A stretch of 64,000 bases of DNA from Stenotrophomonas sp. MYb238 (GTDB lineage: Bacteria > Pseudomonadota > Gammaproteobacteria > Xanthomonadales > Xanthomonadaceae). The DNA lies in the NCBI RefSeq assembly GCF_009496535.1, contig NZ_WIDL01000008.1, positions 62,001 to 126,000 of the forward strand, read 5' to 3'. Under the pieces are notes generated by a model. That model had not been told where the DNA came from and made no database searches. It worked only from the letters and a program-made list of their open reading frames with translations. Each line of letters starts with the position of its first letter. Positions within the stretch are counted from its first letter, which is position 1. Shown one piece after another: positions 10,515 to 19,605 of this stretch. Made by a program: the position numbers and the translations under genes.

Positions 10515-11051
10515 ATGCATACCCTCACCTTCCGCACCGCTACGGCGGACGACGTCCCCGCGCTGATCGAACTGGTTACGTCCGCTTATCGCGGCGACGC
10601 CTCGCGCGCGGGCTGGACCACCGAGGCCGACATCCTCGACGGCCAGCGGGTGGACGCCGAAGGCATCCTCGCCGACATCGCCCGCCCCCGCAGCGCGATC
10701 CTGCTGGCCGAGCAGGCCGGCCGGCTGCTGGCCTGCTGCCACATCGCCGAGGAGGACGGCCACGGCTATTTCGGCATGTTCGCGGTCAGCCCCGCCGCGC
10801 AGGGCGGCGGCGTCGGCAAGCAGGTCATGCGGCAGGCCGAGCACCACGTGGCCGCGCAATGGCGGCTGGCGACCATGCAGATGACGGTGATCGACTGCCG
10901 CGACGAACTGATCGCCTTCTACGAGCGCCGCGGCTACGCACGCACCGGCATCAAGAAACCGTTCCCCTACGGCAACGAACGCTTCGGCATTCCCAGGCGC
11001 GACGACCTGCGCTTCGAGATCCTGGAAAAGCAGCTGGAGCCGGCGGCGTGA
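10515..11051 (+). CDS. GNAT family N-acetyltransferase
   Basis: 178 residues. GNAT fold: TLTFRTATADDVPALIELV at the start, acetyl-CoA loop motif YFGMFAVSPAAQGGGVGKQVMRQAEHHV (V-x-P-x-x-Q-G-x-G-x-G), and the C-terminal ELIAFYERRGYARTGIKKPFP. Substrate unknown. The ATG at 10515 begins the GNAT homology; a TACAAT box only 8 bp upstream hints at a nearly leaderless transcript. Its TGA overlaps the GTG of the Rieske gene, so the two are coupled, and the pair follows the suf genes across a REP element. Confidence 0.9.
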   Translation: MHTLTFRTATADDVPALIELVTSAYRGDASRAGWTTEADILDGQRVDAEGILADIARPRSAILLAEQAGRLLACCHIAEEDGHGYFGMFAVSPAAQGGGVGKQVMRQAEHHVAAQWRLATMQMTVIDCRDELIAFYERRGYARTGIKKPFPYGNERFGIPRRDDLRFEILEKQLEPAA

Positions 11052-11380
11052 GCGGGGCCTGGACCTATGTCTGCGCCAGCGACGAACTGCTGCCGGGCGA
11101 AATGAAGACCGCCTTCGACGACGTCACCGGCGCGCCCATCGTGGTGTTCAACCTGGACGGCGAGCTGTACGCGCTGGAGGACCAGTGCACGCACGAGGAA
11201 TTCGAGCTGTCCTCGGGCAACCTCGATCCGGCCGAGGGCAGCGTCGAATGCATCCTGCACGGCGCCCGCTTCGACATCCGCGACGGCCGCGCCCTGTGCG
11301 CCCCGGCCTACACGCCGGTGCCCAAGTTCCAGGTCAAGCGGGAAGACGGCGGGATCTGGGCCCGCGACGACCGCGATTGA
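11048..11380 (+). CDS. Rieske [2Fe-2S] ferredoxin
   Basis: 110 residues with GTG start overlapping the preceding stop (GTGA). Rieske ligands are C47-x-H49 (QCTHEEFELSSG) and C68-x2-H71 (ECILHGARFDIRDG); the C-terminal APAYTPVPKFQVKREDGGIW is the usual end of NirD/BphF-type ferredoxins. Such small Rieske proteins often close SUF operons in Xanthomonadaceae and related groups. It may deliver electrons to the assembly machinery or to an oxygenase; its partner is not visible here. Confidence 0.93.
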   Translation: MSGAWTYVCASDELLPGEMKTAFDDVTGAPIVVFNLDGELYALEDQCTHEEFELSSGNLDPAEGSVECILHGARFDIRDGRALCAPAYTPVPKFQVKREDGGIWARDDRD

Positions 11381-11429
11381 GGCGGGCGCCCGGGCTCGCC
11401 ACCCGGGCAGGCATCGCATGATCATGGAC

Positions 11430-11448
11430 ATGCGAATCATTATTGTTT
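11430..11448 (+). promoter_or_regulatory. Fur-box-like site before the Fiu-type receptor unit
   Basis: ATGCGAATCATTATTGTTT resembles the Fur consensus (AATGATAATCATTATC core: GAATCATTATT). It lies 12 bp upstream of the ATG of the small membrane protein preceding the receptor, in a locally AT-rich spot. Predicts iron repression. Confidence 0.65.
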
Positions 11449-11459
11449 AACTTAGCGTT

Positions 11460-11894
11460 ATGCATCCGCTTCTCGACAGCTACCGGACGGTCTGCCCGAC
11501 CGCCGGCCGGGGCCCGACCGCGCCATTCCGGCCGGCCGGGCGTCCATGGCTGTCGCTCCTTTTCGTACTGATCTGCGGCCTGGCCGCGCTGTGGAGCGGA
11601 ACCGCATCCGGAGCCGTGCACGATGCCGGCATCCAGCTCCCGCCCACAGCCGGGCTGGACGGCTTTCCCCCGCCTCATCTGGATCTGCCGCTGCACCAGG
11701 TCGGCATCCCCGAATCCGATGGCGAGACCGGGCGCAGCACCCGCCATGCGGCTGCCATGCCGCCGGCATGGCACGCATGCGCCAAGCGCATCGACGGCGA
11801 CGTCCCATCCGCCATTGCGTCCGTTCCACCGGCTCGCGGGCGGCCCTGCCACACGCCGCCCGCCCACGCCCCACCGGCCCTTCGCCGCGCCTGA
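11460..11894 (+). CDS. Small single-TM hypothetical protein upstream of the Fiu-like receptor
   Basis: 144 residues, not assignable to a family. A positively charged N terminus is followed by a hydrophobic segment at about residues 29-50 (GRPWLSLLFVLICGLAALWS), then a Pro/His/Ala-rich tail. It starts directly after the Fur-like site and ends 160 bp before the TonB receptor. A similarly built but non-homologous-looking peptide (15251-15667) precedes the second receptor. It could be an anti-sigma-like or a leader peptide, or not a real gene; codon choice is less biased than in its neighbours. Confidence 0.45.
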   Translation: MHPLLDSYRTVCPTAGRGPTAPFRPAGRPWLSLLFVLICGLAALWSGTASGAVHDAGIQLPPTAGLDGFPPPHLDLPLHQVGIPESDGETGRSTRHAAAMPPAWHACAKRIDGDVPSAIASVPPARGRPCHTPPAHAPPALRRA

Positions 11895-12053
11895 ATCCCG
11901 ACCGGCGGACCCCCGCCGCTCGTCGCCCGCGCCTTGCGCGCCGCCGCGTTCCTGCCCTTCCCTCCTCCCTTTCCCGCCACGAATCCGTCGTACCGGCCCG
12001 CCCATCCCGGCAATCCGGTGCTGCTTCCGTGTTCCTACCAAGGCCTTTCCTTC

Positions 12054-14369
12054 ATGAGTCACATCAAGAGCCGCAAGCACAACACCCCTGCCCGCAGCGC
12101 CAGCACGCTCGCCGCCGCCGGCCTCGTCACCGGACTGAGCCTGGCCGCGCTGCCAGGCTTGGCCAATGCAGAGGCCCCGGCCAACGCCCGCACCCTGGAC
12201 CAGGTCCAGGTGCACGCGGCCCGCGGCTACAAGAACGAGAAGTCGGCCTCGCCGAAGTTCACCCAGACCCTGCAGAACACCCCGCAGACCGTCCAGGTGA
12301 TCACCGGCGACCTGTTCAACCAGCAGGGCGCCACCACCCTGACCGAAGCCCTGCGCAACAGCGCCGGCGTCGGTACGTTCTATGCCGGCGAGAACGGCAA
12401 CACCAGCACCGGCGACACCGTCTACATGCGCGGCTTCGATACGTCCAGCAGCATCTTCGTCGACGGCGTGCGCGATCTGGGCTCGATTTCCCGCGACGTG
12501 TTCAATACCGAGCAGGTGGAAGTGGTTAAGGGCCCGGCCGGCACAGACAACGGCCGCAGCGCGCCGACCGGCGCGATCAACATGATCAGCAAGCAGGCCA
12601 ATCTGCACGACAGCATCTCGGGCAACGTCTCGGCCGGCACCGACGGGCAGAAGCGCACCACCGGCGACTGGAACCAGGTGCTGGGTGCCACCTCGGCGCT
12701 GCGCGTCAACGCGATGTGGCAGGACAGCGACGTCGCCGGCCGCGATCACGTCAAGGACAAGCGCTGGGGCATCGCACCGTCGTTCGGCTTCGGCCTGGGC
12801 ACTGACACCCGCTACTTCCTCAACCTGTTCTACCTGAAGCAGGACAACATCCCCGACGGTTTCGTGCCGACCATCGGCCTGCCGGGCTGGACGCCGCAAC
12901 CGGGGCTGGGGCAGCTCGCCGGCCACCCGGTCAACCCGGAAAACTTCTACGGCACCCGCTACGACCACGATGACGTCAGCGCGCAGCAGGCGACCTTCCG
13001 CTTCGAACACGATTTCTCCGACACGTTCACGCTGACCAACATCGCGCGCTGGGGCAAGACCGAGCAGGACTACCTGCTCACCGCCTTCATGTCGACCGGC
13101 GGCACGGCGGCCAATCCCCAGGCAGGCAACATCAAATGGACGGACATCAATGACCTGTCCACGTACACGATGGCCCGCAGCAACCTGACCTACAAGGACC
13201 AGGAAAACACCATCCTGACCGACCAGCTGAACCTGCGTGCCGACTTCGCCACCGGCCGCGTGCAGCACAACCTCAGCACGGGTGCCGAGTTCACGCGCGA
13301 ACAGCAGCGTTCGTGGGGCAAGGCCGGTACCGTGGGCGCGGGCTGGACGCCCGCCAACCTGTATGCCCCGGACTGGAATGTCACCGGCCTGACCACCGCC
13401 CGCACCGGCGCCTACACCGACGGCAAGACCACCACTTCCTCGCTGTACCTGTTCGACACCCTGAAGTTCACCGAGAGCTTCCTGCTGACCGCCGGCGTGC
13501 GCGCCGACCACTACAAGACCGAGTACGCCAGCGCCTCGGTGTGCGGCGGCCGCGGCGGTCCGGCCTGCGGCAGCAACCCGGCCGGCACCGTGATCCCCAG
13601 CCCGACCCTGAGCGACTCGGACACCCTGATCAACTGGAAGCTCGGCGCGGTATACAAGCCCAACGAGGCCGTGAGCCTGTACGCCAACTACGCTGTCTCG
13701 CAGCAGCCGCCAGGCGGCAGCAACTTCCAGTTGAACGAGACCGCCGGCAACGCCAACAACATCAACATGGATCCGCAGGAAGCCCACACCGCCGAAGTGG
13801 GCACCAAGTGGAGCTTCCTTGACGACGCGCTGGCGCTGAACCTGGCGCTGTTCCGCACCGAGGTGACCAACGAGATCACCGGCAACGCCGCCGAAGGCTA
13901 TTACCAGAACGGGCAGAAGACCGTGGAAGGCGTGGAGATCTCCACCGTCGGCCGCATCACCGACAACTGGTCGGTCTCTGCCGGCTACACCCACCAGAAG
14001 ACCCAGGTGGACAAGGGCAGCCTGCTGACCGCCGATGGCAGCAACAACCTGACCTACACCCCGGAAGACGCCTTCACCGGCTGGACCAGCTACAGCTTCC
14101 CCTTCGGCCTGACGGTGGGCGGCGGCGTGCGCTATTCCGGCCAGATGCACCGCGGCACCGACGGCGCGATGGGCACCCCGGCGTTCACCAAGTCCTACAC
14201 GGTCTACGACGCGGTGGCCTCGTATGCCATCAACGAACACCTGGTGCTGCGCCTGAACGCCTACAACCTGTTCGACAAGCAGTACGTGGCCGCGATCAAC
14301 AAGAGCGGCTACCGCTACACTCCGGGTACCCCGCGCACCTTCCTGTTCAGCGCGGACTTCCGCTTCTGA
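12054..14369 (+). CDS. fiu: TonB-dependent catecholate siderophore receptor, Fiu-like
   Basis: 771 residues. After a long signal peptide (ending near [12 protein letters not shown]) comes a plug domain ([98 protein letters not shown]) and a 22-strand barrel ending ...[16 protein letters not shown] with the terminal aromatic. The plug sequence and the adjoining PiuC/YbiX gene match E. coli Fiu and Pseudomonas PiuA, receptors for catecholate iron complexes that also admit siderophore-beta-lactam conjugates. The ATG at 12054 was chosen because the signal peptide begins there. Outer membrane. Confidence 0.93.
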   Translation: MSHIKSRKHNTPARSASTLAAAGLVTGLSLAALPGLANAEAPANARTLDQVQVHAARGYKNEKSASPKFTQTLQNTPQTVQVITGDLFNQQGATTLTEALRNSAGVGTFYAGENGNTSTGDTVYMRGFDTSSSIFVDGVRDLGSISRDVFNTEQVEVVKGPAGTDNGRSAPTGAINMISKQANLHDSISGNVSAGTDGQKRTTGDWNQVLGATSALRVNAMWQDSDVAGRDHVKDKRWGIAPSFGFGLGTDTRYFLNLFYLKQDNIPDGFVPTIGLPGWTPQPGLGQLAGHPVNPENFYGTRYDHDDVSAQQATFRFEHDFSDTFTLTNIARWGKTEQDYLLTAFMSTGGTAANPQAGNIKWTDINDLSTYTMARSNLTYKDQENTILTDQLNLRADFATGRVQHNLSTGAEFTREQQRSWGKAGTVGAGWTPANLYAPDWNVTGLTTARTGAYTDGKTTTSSLYLFDTLKFTESFLLTAGVRADHYKTEYASASVCGGRGGPACGSNPAGTVIPSPTLSDSDTLINWKLGAVYKPNEAVSLYANYAVSQQPPGGSNFQLNETAGNANNINMDPQEAHTAEVGTKWSFLDDALALNLALFRTEVTNEITGNAAEGYYQNGQKTVEGVEISTVGRITDNWSVSAGYTHQKTQVDKGSLLTADGSNNLTYTPEDAFTGWTSYSFPFGLTVGGGVRYSGQMHRGTDGAMGTPAFTKSYTVYDAVASYAINEHLVLRLNAYNLFDKQYVAAINKSGYRYTPGTPRTFLFSADFRF

Positions 14370-14384
14370 CACGTGGCAACCGCA

Positions 14385-14409
14385 GGCGCCTTCCGCAAGG
14401 GAAGGCGCC
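14385..14409 (+). other. 10-bp intercistronic hairpin
   Basis: A perfect stem GGCGCCTTCC / GGAAGGCGCC with a 5-nt loop lies between the receptor stop and the piuC start. It lacks a T-run, so it probably modulates mRNA stability or lowers piuC expression. Confidence 0.6.
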
Positions 14410-14427
14410 CGCGCATGGAGCCTTCGC

Positions 14428-15105
14428 ATGCTGCTGCACATCCCCAATATCCTCGGCGCCGACGAAGTGGCGCACTTCCGCCGCGCACTGGACACGGCCG
14501 ACTGGACCGACGGCCGCGAGACCGTCGGCGCGCAGGGGGCGCAGGTCAAGCGCAATGAGCAGCTGCCCGATGGTTCGCCGCTCAAGGCCGACCTGGGCCG
14601 GGCGGTGCTCGCGGCGCTGAAGCGCAATCCACTGTTCTTCAGCGCCGCGCTGCCGCTGAAGTACCTGCCCCCGCGCTTCAACCGCTACACCGGCGGCGGC
14701 ACCTACGGCTTCCACGTCGACGGGGCGGTGATGAATCTTTCCCAGGGCGAGCAGCTGCGCTCGGACGTGTCGTGCACGCTGTTCCTCAACGATCCGGACG
14801 AGTACGACGGCGGCGAGCTGGTCGTCAGCGACACCTACGGCGAGCACGAGGTGAAGCTGCCGGCCGGCGACCTGATCCTCTATCCCTCCAGCAGCCTGCA
14901 CCAGGTCACGCCGGTGACCCGCGGCGCGCGGCTGGCCTCGTTCTTCTGGGTGCAGAGCATGGTGCGCGACGACGCGCGGCGGCGGATGCTGTTCGAGATG
15001 GATACGTCCATCGAGACCCTGCGCCGCGGCGGCGCCGATGCCGGCGCGGTCCTGCAGCTGACCGGCGTGTACCACAACCTGTTGCGGCAGTGGGCCGAAG
15101 TCTGA
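14428..15105 (+). CDS. piuC: PKHD-type Fe(II)/2-oxoglutarate hydroxylase, PiuC/YbiX
   Basis: 225 residues, the normal length. Iron ligands H96, D98 (YGFHVDGAV) and H158 (SSSLHQVTP), with R168 ([11 protein letters not shown]) for 2-oxoglutarate. The family is linked to Fiu/PiuA receptors in E. coli (ybiX) and Pseudomonas (piuC) and is iron-regulated; the natural substrate is unknown, a siderophore modification or iron release being proposed. It follows the receptor by 58 bp and is presumably cotranscribed. Confidence 0.95.
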   Translation: MLLHIPNILGADEVAHFRRALDTADWTDGRETVGAQGAQVKRNEQLPDGSPLKADLGRAVLAALKRNPLFFSAALPLKYLPPRFNRYTGGGTYGFHVDGAVMNLSQGEQLRSDVSCTLFLNDPDEYDGGELVVSDTYGEHEVKLPAGDLILYPSSSLHQVTPVTRGARLASFFWVQSMVRDDARRRMLFEMDTSIETLRRGGADAGAVLQLTGVYHNLLRQWAEV

Positions 15106-15151
15106 GTGCGGCGCCCGACCTCCAAGTTGACCTGCGTCAAGCATAGTCAAA

Positions 15152-15175
15152 TGGAATGAATTCTTATTTGCATGC
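15152..15175 (+). promoter_or_regulatory. Weak Fur-like site upstream of the second receptor unit
   Basis: GGAATGAATTCTTATTTGCATGCG is an AT-rich, partly palindromic patch containing AATGAATTCTTATT, a distant match to the Fur box. It overlaps the -35 of the promoter below, the right place for a repressor. Confidence 0.4.
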
Positions 15176-15197
15176 GATAACGAATCCCAACTACAAT
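15168..15197 (+). promoter_or_regulatory. Promoter of the second iron-receptor unit
   Basis: TTGCAT (15168-15173), 18-bp spacer, TACAAT (15192-15197). Confidence 0.6.
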
Positions 15198-15250
15198 TGA
15201 GCGTCAACACCGGCCTTCCGGCCGATTGTCTTGCGCCAACGGGGATTCGC

Positions 15251-15667
15251 GTGCGCCACCTGCTCCAGCCATGCCGCCTGCCAGCCATCGCGCACCTGCG
15301 CGCCGGCCTGCGTGCGCCGTTGCTGGCACTGCTGGCGATGTTCGCGATGCTGGCGCCAGCCTGGCAAAGCGCCGCCCTGTCGACGACGGTGGCCGGACTG
15401 GCCGCCCATGCGCCGGCCAGCGGCGAGGAAAGCCCGGCCGGCGAATCGGCCGAACGCGAAAACCCGGCCAAACTCCGCCGTGCAGCCCCGCTGCAGGCGC
15501 CCCGCGCGGCCTGGAACCGCCCTGCCCCGCCGCGATCGGCGGCATGCGCCGGCGATGAAACAGCAGTGGCCGTGCGCTCCACCGTGCCGGCCGTCGCGCC
15601 GGCGCCGCCGGCCGCCACGCCCGTGCGCTGGCGGCTGCAGCGCAGCCAGGCGCCTCCGCTGGCCTGA
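15251..15667 (+). CDS. Small single-TM hypothetical protein upstream of the second receptor
   Basis: 138 residues with a GTG start, preceded by GGGGA. Positively charged N terminus, hydrophobic segment near residues 22-40 (PLLALLAMFAMLAPAW), then an Ala/Pro/Glu-rich tail. It starts about 45 bp after the predicted start of transcription and ends 113 bp before the receptor gene. Same layout as the peptide at 11460-11894 but no convincing sequence identity. No family recognised; may be a leader peptide. Confidence 0.5.
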   Translation: MRHLLQPCRLPAIAHLRAGLRAPLLALLAMFAMLAPAWQSAALSTTVAGLAAHAPASGEESPAGESAERENPAKLRRAAPLQAPRAAWNRPAPPRSAACAGDETAVAVRSTVPAVAPAPPAATPVRWRLQRSQAPPLA

Positions 15668-15780
15668 TCCTCCGCCGCGACCCCCGCGGCGCGAATCCAC
15701 GTCCCTTCATTCCTGCCGTGGCGCCCGTGTGCGCCACCGGCCAGCCACGTCTTTTCCCTTTCGTTCCCGAGGTCCATCCC

Positions 15781-18207
15781 ATGGCTCTGCGCCATCGTTT
15801 CCGCGCGCCCGCCGCGCGCACCTGTCTCTCCCTCGCCCTGCTGTCCGCCATGTCGGTCCAGGCCCAGGCATCCGGCGTGCCGGCCGGCCAACCGTCCACG
15901 CTGGATACCGTCGTGGTCACCGCCTCGGGCTTCGAGCAGAAGATCACCGACGCGCCGGCCAGCATTTCGGTCATCACCCGCGAGGAACTGGCCAAGCGTC
16001 CCTACATGACCCTGCTGGACGCGGTGCGCGACCTGGAAGGCGTGGACGTGGGCGAAACCCGCGACAAGACCGGCCAGGGCACCATTTCCATGCGCGGCAT
16101 GGGCTCGGACTACACCCTGATCCTGGTCAACGGCAGGCGCCAGAACAACCACGGCGACATCTACCCCAACAACTTCGGCGGCAACCAGTTCAACCACATC
16201 CCGCCGCTGGACGCGATCGAGCGCATCGAGGTGATCCGCGGCCCGATGTCCACGCTGTACGGCGCCGACGCCATGGGCGGGGTGATCAACATCATCACCA
16301 AGCGCACCCTCGACGGCTGGCACGGCTCGGCCAGCGTCGCCCGCACCGTCGAAACCGACGACGAGTTCGGCGACGACAGCACCGTGGACTTCTTCCTCAC
16401 CGGCCCGCTGCTGCCCGGCGTGCTCAACCTCAGCGCGCGCGGCAGCTGGTACGACCGCAAGGCGTCCAACCCGACCTACGCGCCGGTCACCGATCCGGCC
16501 GGCGGCCTGCACACCCGTCCGCTGGGCTTCGGCAGCGGCGGCAAGACCGTGGACAACACCAACAAGGCCGGCGGCATCACCCTGACCTGGATGCCGGCCG
16601 ACAACCAGACCGTGTCCCTGGACTACGACGCCTCGCGGCAGGAATACGACAACAGGATCAAGCTCAACGACAACGGCGTGGAGGAATACCCCGTCGGCAC
16701 CGTGGACAACATCAACAGCGTCTGGCGCGCCTCCAACTTCTGCCGCGGCGCGGCCGGTGCCAACGCCAATGCCTGCCGTACGAACGGCGGCACCTGGGCG
16801 CGCCGCGCCGATCCGCGCGTCGGCTACAGCCCCTCGCAGGAATTCACCCGCGACGCCTGGGCGCTGACCCACGAAGGCCAGTGGGACTTCGGCAACAGCT
16901 TCGTCTCGCTGGCGCACGTGGCCACCAACAACGACGGCCGCACCCTGCCGTTCACCGTGGCCGAACGCGAGCAGCTGCTGGCGATGATCGACGGCACCGG
17001 CCAATACGCTGGCATGGCCCTGGCCGAACGCCGCGCGCTGGCCGAATCCACTTTCCTGCCGCGCCCCAAGCGCACGCTGGAAAGCGCGCAGTACACCCTG
17101 GACGCCAAGCTCGACATCCCGTTCCAGGCCGCCGGCGAGCACACCCTGGTGGTGGGCACGCAGGTAATCCGCGGCGAGCTGACCGACGGCGTGTTCGGCA
17201 CCGAGAAGGGCACGCCGGGCCAGAAGCAGGAGCACGACATGTACTCGCTGTTCGTCGAGGACAACTGGAAGGTGAGCGCGCCGCTGACCCTCACCGCCGG
17301 CCTGCGCTACGACGACCATGCGGTGTTCGGCGACCACCTGAGCCCGCGCCTGTACGGCGTCTACACCCTCAACGAACAGTGGACGGTCAAGGGCGGCATC
17401 AGCACCGGCTTCAAGACGCCCAAGACCACCGACCTGTACGACGGCGTCACCGGTTTCGGCAGCCAGGGCACCTTGCCGTTCTTCGGCAACCCGGACCTGA
17501 AGCCGGAAACCAGCACCAGCACCGAGCTGGCGCTCTACTGGCAGCATCCGCAGGGCCACAACTTCAACGCCACGCTGTTCCACAACCGGTTCGACGACAA
17601 GATCGACAGCCAGCCCTGCGGCGCCGGCCTGGCGCTGAGCTGCACCAGCAGCGGCGAGTACGCCGACCTGGGCTATTCGAGCAGCAACAAGACGGTGAAC
17701 ATCGACGAAGTGGTGATCCAGGGCGCCGAACTGGCCGGGCGCTGGAAGATCAGTGAGGCCTTCGGCTTCCGCGCCAACTACACCTTCACCGACAGCGAGC
17801 AGAAGAGCGGCGCCGAGAAGGGCCTGCCGCTGGGCAACAGCGCGCGGCACATGGCCAACGCCACCTTCGACTGGCAGGCCAACGACCGCTTCAGCCTGTT
17901 CCTCACCGCCGAGGCGCGCTCCAAACGCTACCGCGGCCTCAGCGCCGTCACCGGCAACGAGCTGTACTACAAGGACTACACGGTGCTGCACCTGGGCGCG
18001 TCGTTCGAGGCCGCCCGCTGGCTGACGGTCAACGCGCGCATCAACAACCTGCTCGACCGCGACTTCACGACCTACCAGAGCGCGTTCAACGACCTCAACG
18101 GCAACGGCGTGTACGAGGACGGCACCAACGAGGTGCAGTTCCTGGACGACTACAACAACAAGGACAAGGCACGCAGCGTCTGGGTGAGCCTGAACTTCCG
18201 TTTCTGA
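15781..18207 (+). CDS. TonB-dependent receptor, FepA/CirA type
   Basis: 808 residues. Signal peptide, then the N-terminal TonB box region (TLDTVVVTASGFEQKITDAPASISVITREELAKRP) and plug (GTISMRGMGSDYTLILVNGRRQNNHGDIYPNNFGGNQFNHIPPLDAIERIEVIRGPMSTLYGADAMGGVINIITKR), followed by the barrel and a terminal SLNFRF. The plug is typical of ferric-siderophore receptors of the FepA/CirA/BfrA group. A cysteine-pair loop (NFCRGAAGANANACRTN) is predicted outside. It heads the reductase module downstream; together they suggest uptake of a ferric chelate followed by reductive release. Confidence 0.93.
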   Translation: MALRHRFRAPAARTCLSLALLSAMSVQAQASGVPAGQPSTLDTVVVTASGFEQKITDAPASISVITREELAKRPYMTLLDAVRDLEGVDVGETRDKTGQGTISMRGMGSDYTLILVNGRRQNNHGDIYPNNFGGNQFNHIPPLDAIERIEVIRGPMSTLYGADAMGGVINIITKRTLDGWHGSASVARTVETDDEFGDDSTVDFFLTGPLLPGVLNLSARGSWYDRKASNPTYAPVTDPAGGLHTRPLGFGSGGKTVDNTNKAGGITLTWMPADNQTVSLDYDASRQEYDNRIKLNDNGVEEYPVGTVDNINSVWRASNFCRGAAGANANACRTNGGTWARRADPRVGYSPSQEFTRDAWALTHEGQWDFGNSFVSLAHVATNNDGRTLPFTVAEREQLLAMIDGTGQYAGMALAERRALAESTFLPRPKRTLESAQYTLDAKLDIPFQAAGEHTLVVGTQVIRGELTDGVFGTEKGTPGQKQEHDMYSLFVEDNWKVSAPLTLTAGLRYDDHAVFGDHLSPRLYGVYTLNEQWTVKGGISTGFKTPKTTDLYDGVTGFGSQGTLPFFGNPDLKPETSTSTELALYWQHPQGHNFNATLFHNRFDDKIDSQPCGAGLALSCTSSGEYADLGYSSSNKTVNIDEVVIQGAELAGRWKISEAFGFRANYTFTDSEQKSGAEKGLPLGNSARHMANATFDWQANDRFSLFLTAEARSKRYRGLSAVTGNELYYKDYTVLHLGASFEAARWLTVNARINNLLDRDFTTYQSAFNDLNGNGVYEDGTNEVQFLDDYNNKDKARSVWVSLNFRF

Positions 18208-18215
18208 GCCCTTGC

Positions 18216-18242
18216 GGCACCCGTTGGCCTGCCACGGGTGCC
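18216..18242 (+). terminator. Hairpin after the second receptor gene
   Basis: Perfect 9-bp stem GGCACCCGT / ACGGGTGCC, 9-nt loop, 9 bp after the stop. No T-run, so termination strength is uncertain. Confidence 0.45.
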
Positions 18243-18329
18243 CGCCCGGTTCGCGGTGCTGGTCGCCGCGAGAGCGGCGCGGTCCAACTCGCGCCGCAGC
18301 AACGGCGGCGGTTGATACGCAACGGTACA

Positions 18330-18348
18330 AATTGCGAATCATTCTCAT
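18330..18348 (+). promoter_or_regulatory. Fur-box-like site before the PepSY-TM reductase module
   Basis: AATTGCGAATCATTCTCAT matches the core of the Fur consensus (GAATCATTCTCAT) and sits 40 bp before the GTG start of the PepSY-TM gene. This suggests the five-gene module has its own iron-regulated promoter. Confidence 0.7.
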
Positions 18349-18387
18349 CAATGTTCTAATTCCATACCTTTCCTCCGCATCACGCAC

Positions 18388-19035
18388 GTGTCCGCCGAAC
18401 GCTCCCCCGCCGATCTCGTCCAGCAGCAGGCCAACCGCGGTTTCTGGCTGCGCACGCTGCACCAGTGGCACTGGATAAGCTCGGCGGTCTGCCTGGTCGG
18501 CATGCTGCTGTTCGCCGCCACCGGCATCACCCTCAACCACGCCGCGAAGATCGAGGCCAAGCCGCAGGTGACCCACCGGCAGCTGGAACTGCCGGCACTG
18601 CTGCAACAGGCGCTGGCGGCCGCGCACGAGGACGGCAACGCGCCGCTGCCGGCCAGGGTCGCCGAGTGGCTGTCGCGCGAGCTGGACGTGGCCATCGGCC
18701 GGCGCGCGGCCGAGTGGTCGCCCGAGGAGGTCTACCTGTCCATGCCCGGCCCCGGCAGCGATGCCTGGCTGAGCATCGACCGCGAAAACGGCGCGGTGGA
18801 GTTCGAACAGACCCGCCGCGGCTGGATCTCGTATTTCAACGATCTGCACAAGGGCCGCAACGCCGGTCCGGGCTGGGGCTGGTTCATCGACCTGTTCGCC
18901 GTGGCCTGCCTGGTGTTCTGCATCACCGGACTGTTCCTGCTGCACCTGCATGCGCGGCAGCGGCGCATGACCTGGCCGCTGGTCGGCCTGGGCCTGCTGA
19001 TCCCGCTGCTGATCGCCCTGCTCCTCATCCACTGA
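18388..19035 (+). CDS. PepSY-associated TM helix protein
   Basis: 215 residues, GTG start. Three hydrophobic helices: residues about 30-50 ([21 protein letters not shown]), about 165-187 ([21 protein letters not shown]) and a C-terminal one ([20 protein letters not shown]), with a PepSY-like periplasmic domain between the first two. The [13 protein letters not shown] and [15 protein letters not shown] motifs, with conserved His, are typical of PepSY-TM proteins, many of which accompany siderophore receptors and act in ferric reduction (FoxB, PiuB, FpvG types). First gene of the module; likely the inner-membrane electron-transfer subunit. Confidence 0.88.
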   Translation: MSAERSPADLVQQQANRGFWLRTLHQWHWISSAVCLVGMLLFAATGITLNHAAKIEAKPQVTHRQLELPALLQQALAAAHEDGNAPLPARVAEWLSRELDVAIGRRAAEWSPEEVYLSMPGPGSDAWLSIDRENGAVEFEQTRRGWISYFNDLHKGRNAGPGWGWFIDLFAVACLVFCITGLFLLHLHARQRRMTWPLVGLGLLIPLLIALLLIH

Positions 19036-19061
19036 ACACGCTTCCCCTACGGAGTCGCACC

Positions 19062-19580
19062 ATGCGCGTCACCCTGACCATCGCCCTGAGCGGACTGCTC
19101 GCCACCGCCCCGGCGGCCTATGCCGCGAGCCTGGACATCAATGTCGAGATCCCCAAGCTCAACGTGGCCGAGTACCACCGTCCCTACGTGGCGGTGTGGA
19201 TCGAGGACGCCGGACAGAAGTCCGCCGCCAACCTGTCGGTGTGGTACCAGCAGACCTCCAACGCCGAAGGCCACGGCACCAAGTGGCTGCCGGACCTGCG
19301 CCAGTGGTGGCGCAAGAGCGGCCGTACCCTGCAGGTGCCGGTGGACGGCGTGACCGGCCCGACCCGGCCGGCCGGCAAGCATGCGCTGAGCTTCAGCGAC
19401 AGCCAGCCGCAGCTGCGCAGCCTGCCCGCCGGCCAGTACACGCTGGTGGTGGAGGCCGTGCGCGAAGTCGGCGGCCGCGAACTGCTGAAGATTCCCTTCG
19501 AGTGGAAGGGCAAGGCCGGCAACGGCACCGCCCAGGGCCAGAGCGAACTCGGCCTGGTCACCCTCGCCATCAAGCCCTGA
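19062..19580 (+). CDS. DUF2271 periplasmic protein
   Basis: 172 residues: signal peptide MRVTLTIALSGLLATAPAAYA, then the DUF2271 domain (LDINVEIPKLNVAEYHRPYVAVWIEDAG ... GTKWLPDLRQWWRKSG ... DGVTGPTRPAGKHALSF). DUF2271 genes occur almost always with PepSY-TM, DUF4198 and flavin genes. No activity is known. It lies 26 bp after the PepSY-TM gene and 25 bp before the DUF4198 gene. Confidence 0.9.
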   Translation: MRVTLTIALSGLLATAPAAYAASLDINVEIPKLNVAEYHRPYVAVWIEDAGQKSAANLSVWYQQTSNAEGHGTKWLPDLRQWWRKSGRTLQVPVDGVTGPTRPAGKHALSFSDSQPQLRSLPAGQYTLVVEAVREVGGRELLKIPFEWKGKAGNGTAQGQSELGLVTLAIKP

Positions 19581-19605
19581 CGTCCCGAACAAGGAGAGAC
19601 ACGCC

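Noticed and set aside
14347-19032. 1561-codon open frame on the minus strand across the iron-receptor genes
   Set aside because: It is antisense to two well-supported TonB receptors and piuC; long antisense frames are expected in high-GC DNA and the translation has low-complexity Ala/Gly/Arg composition.
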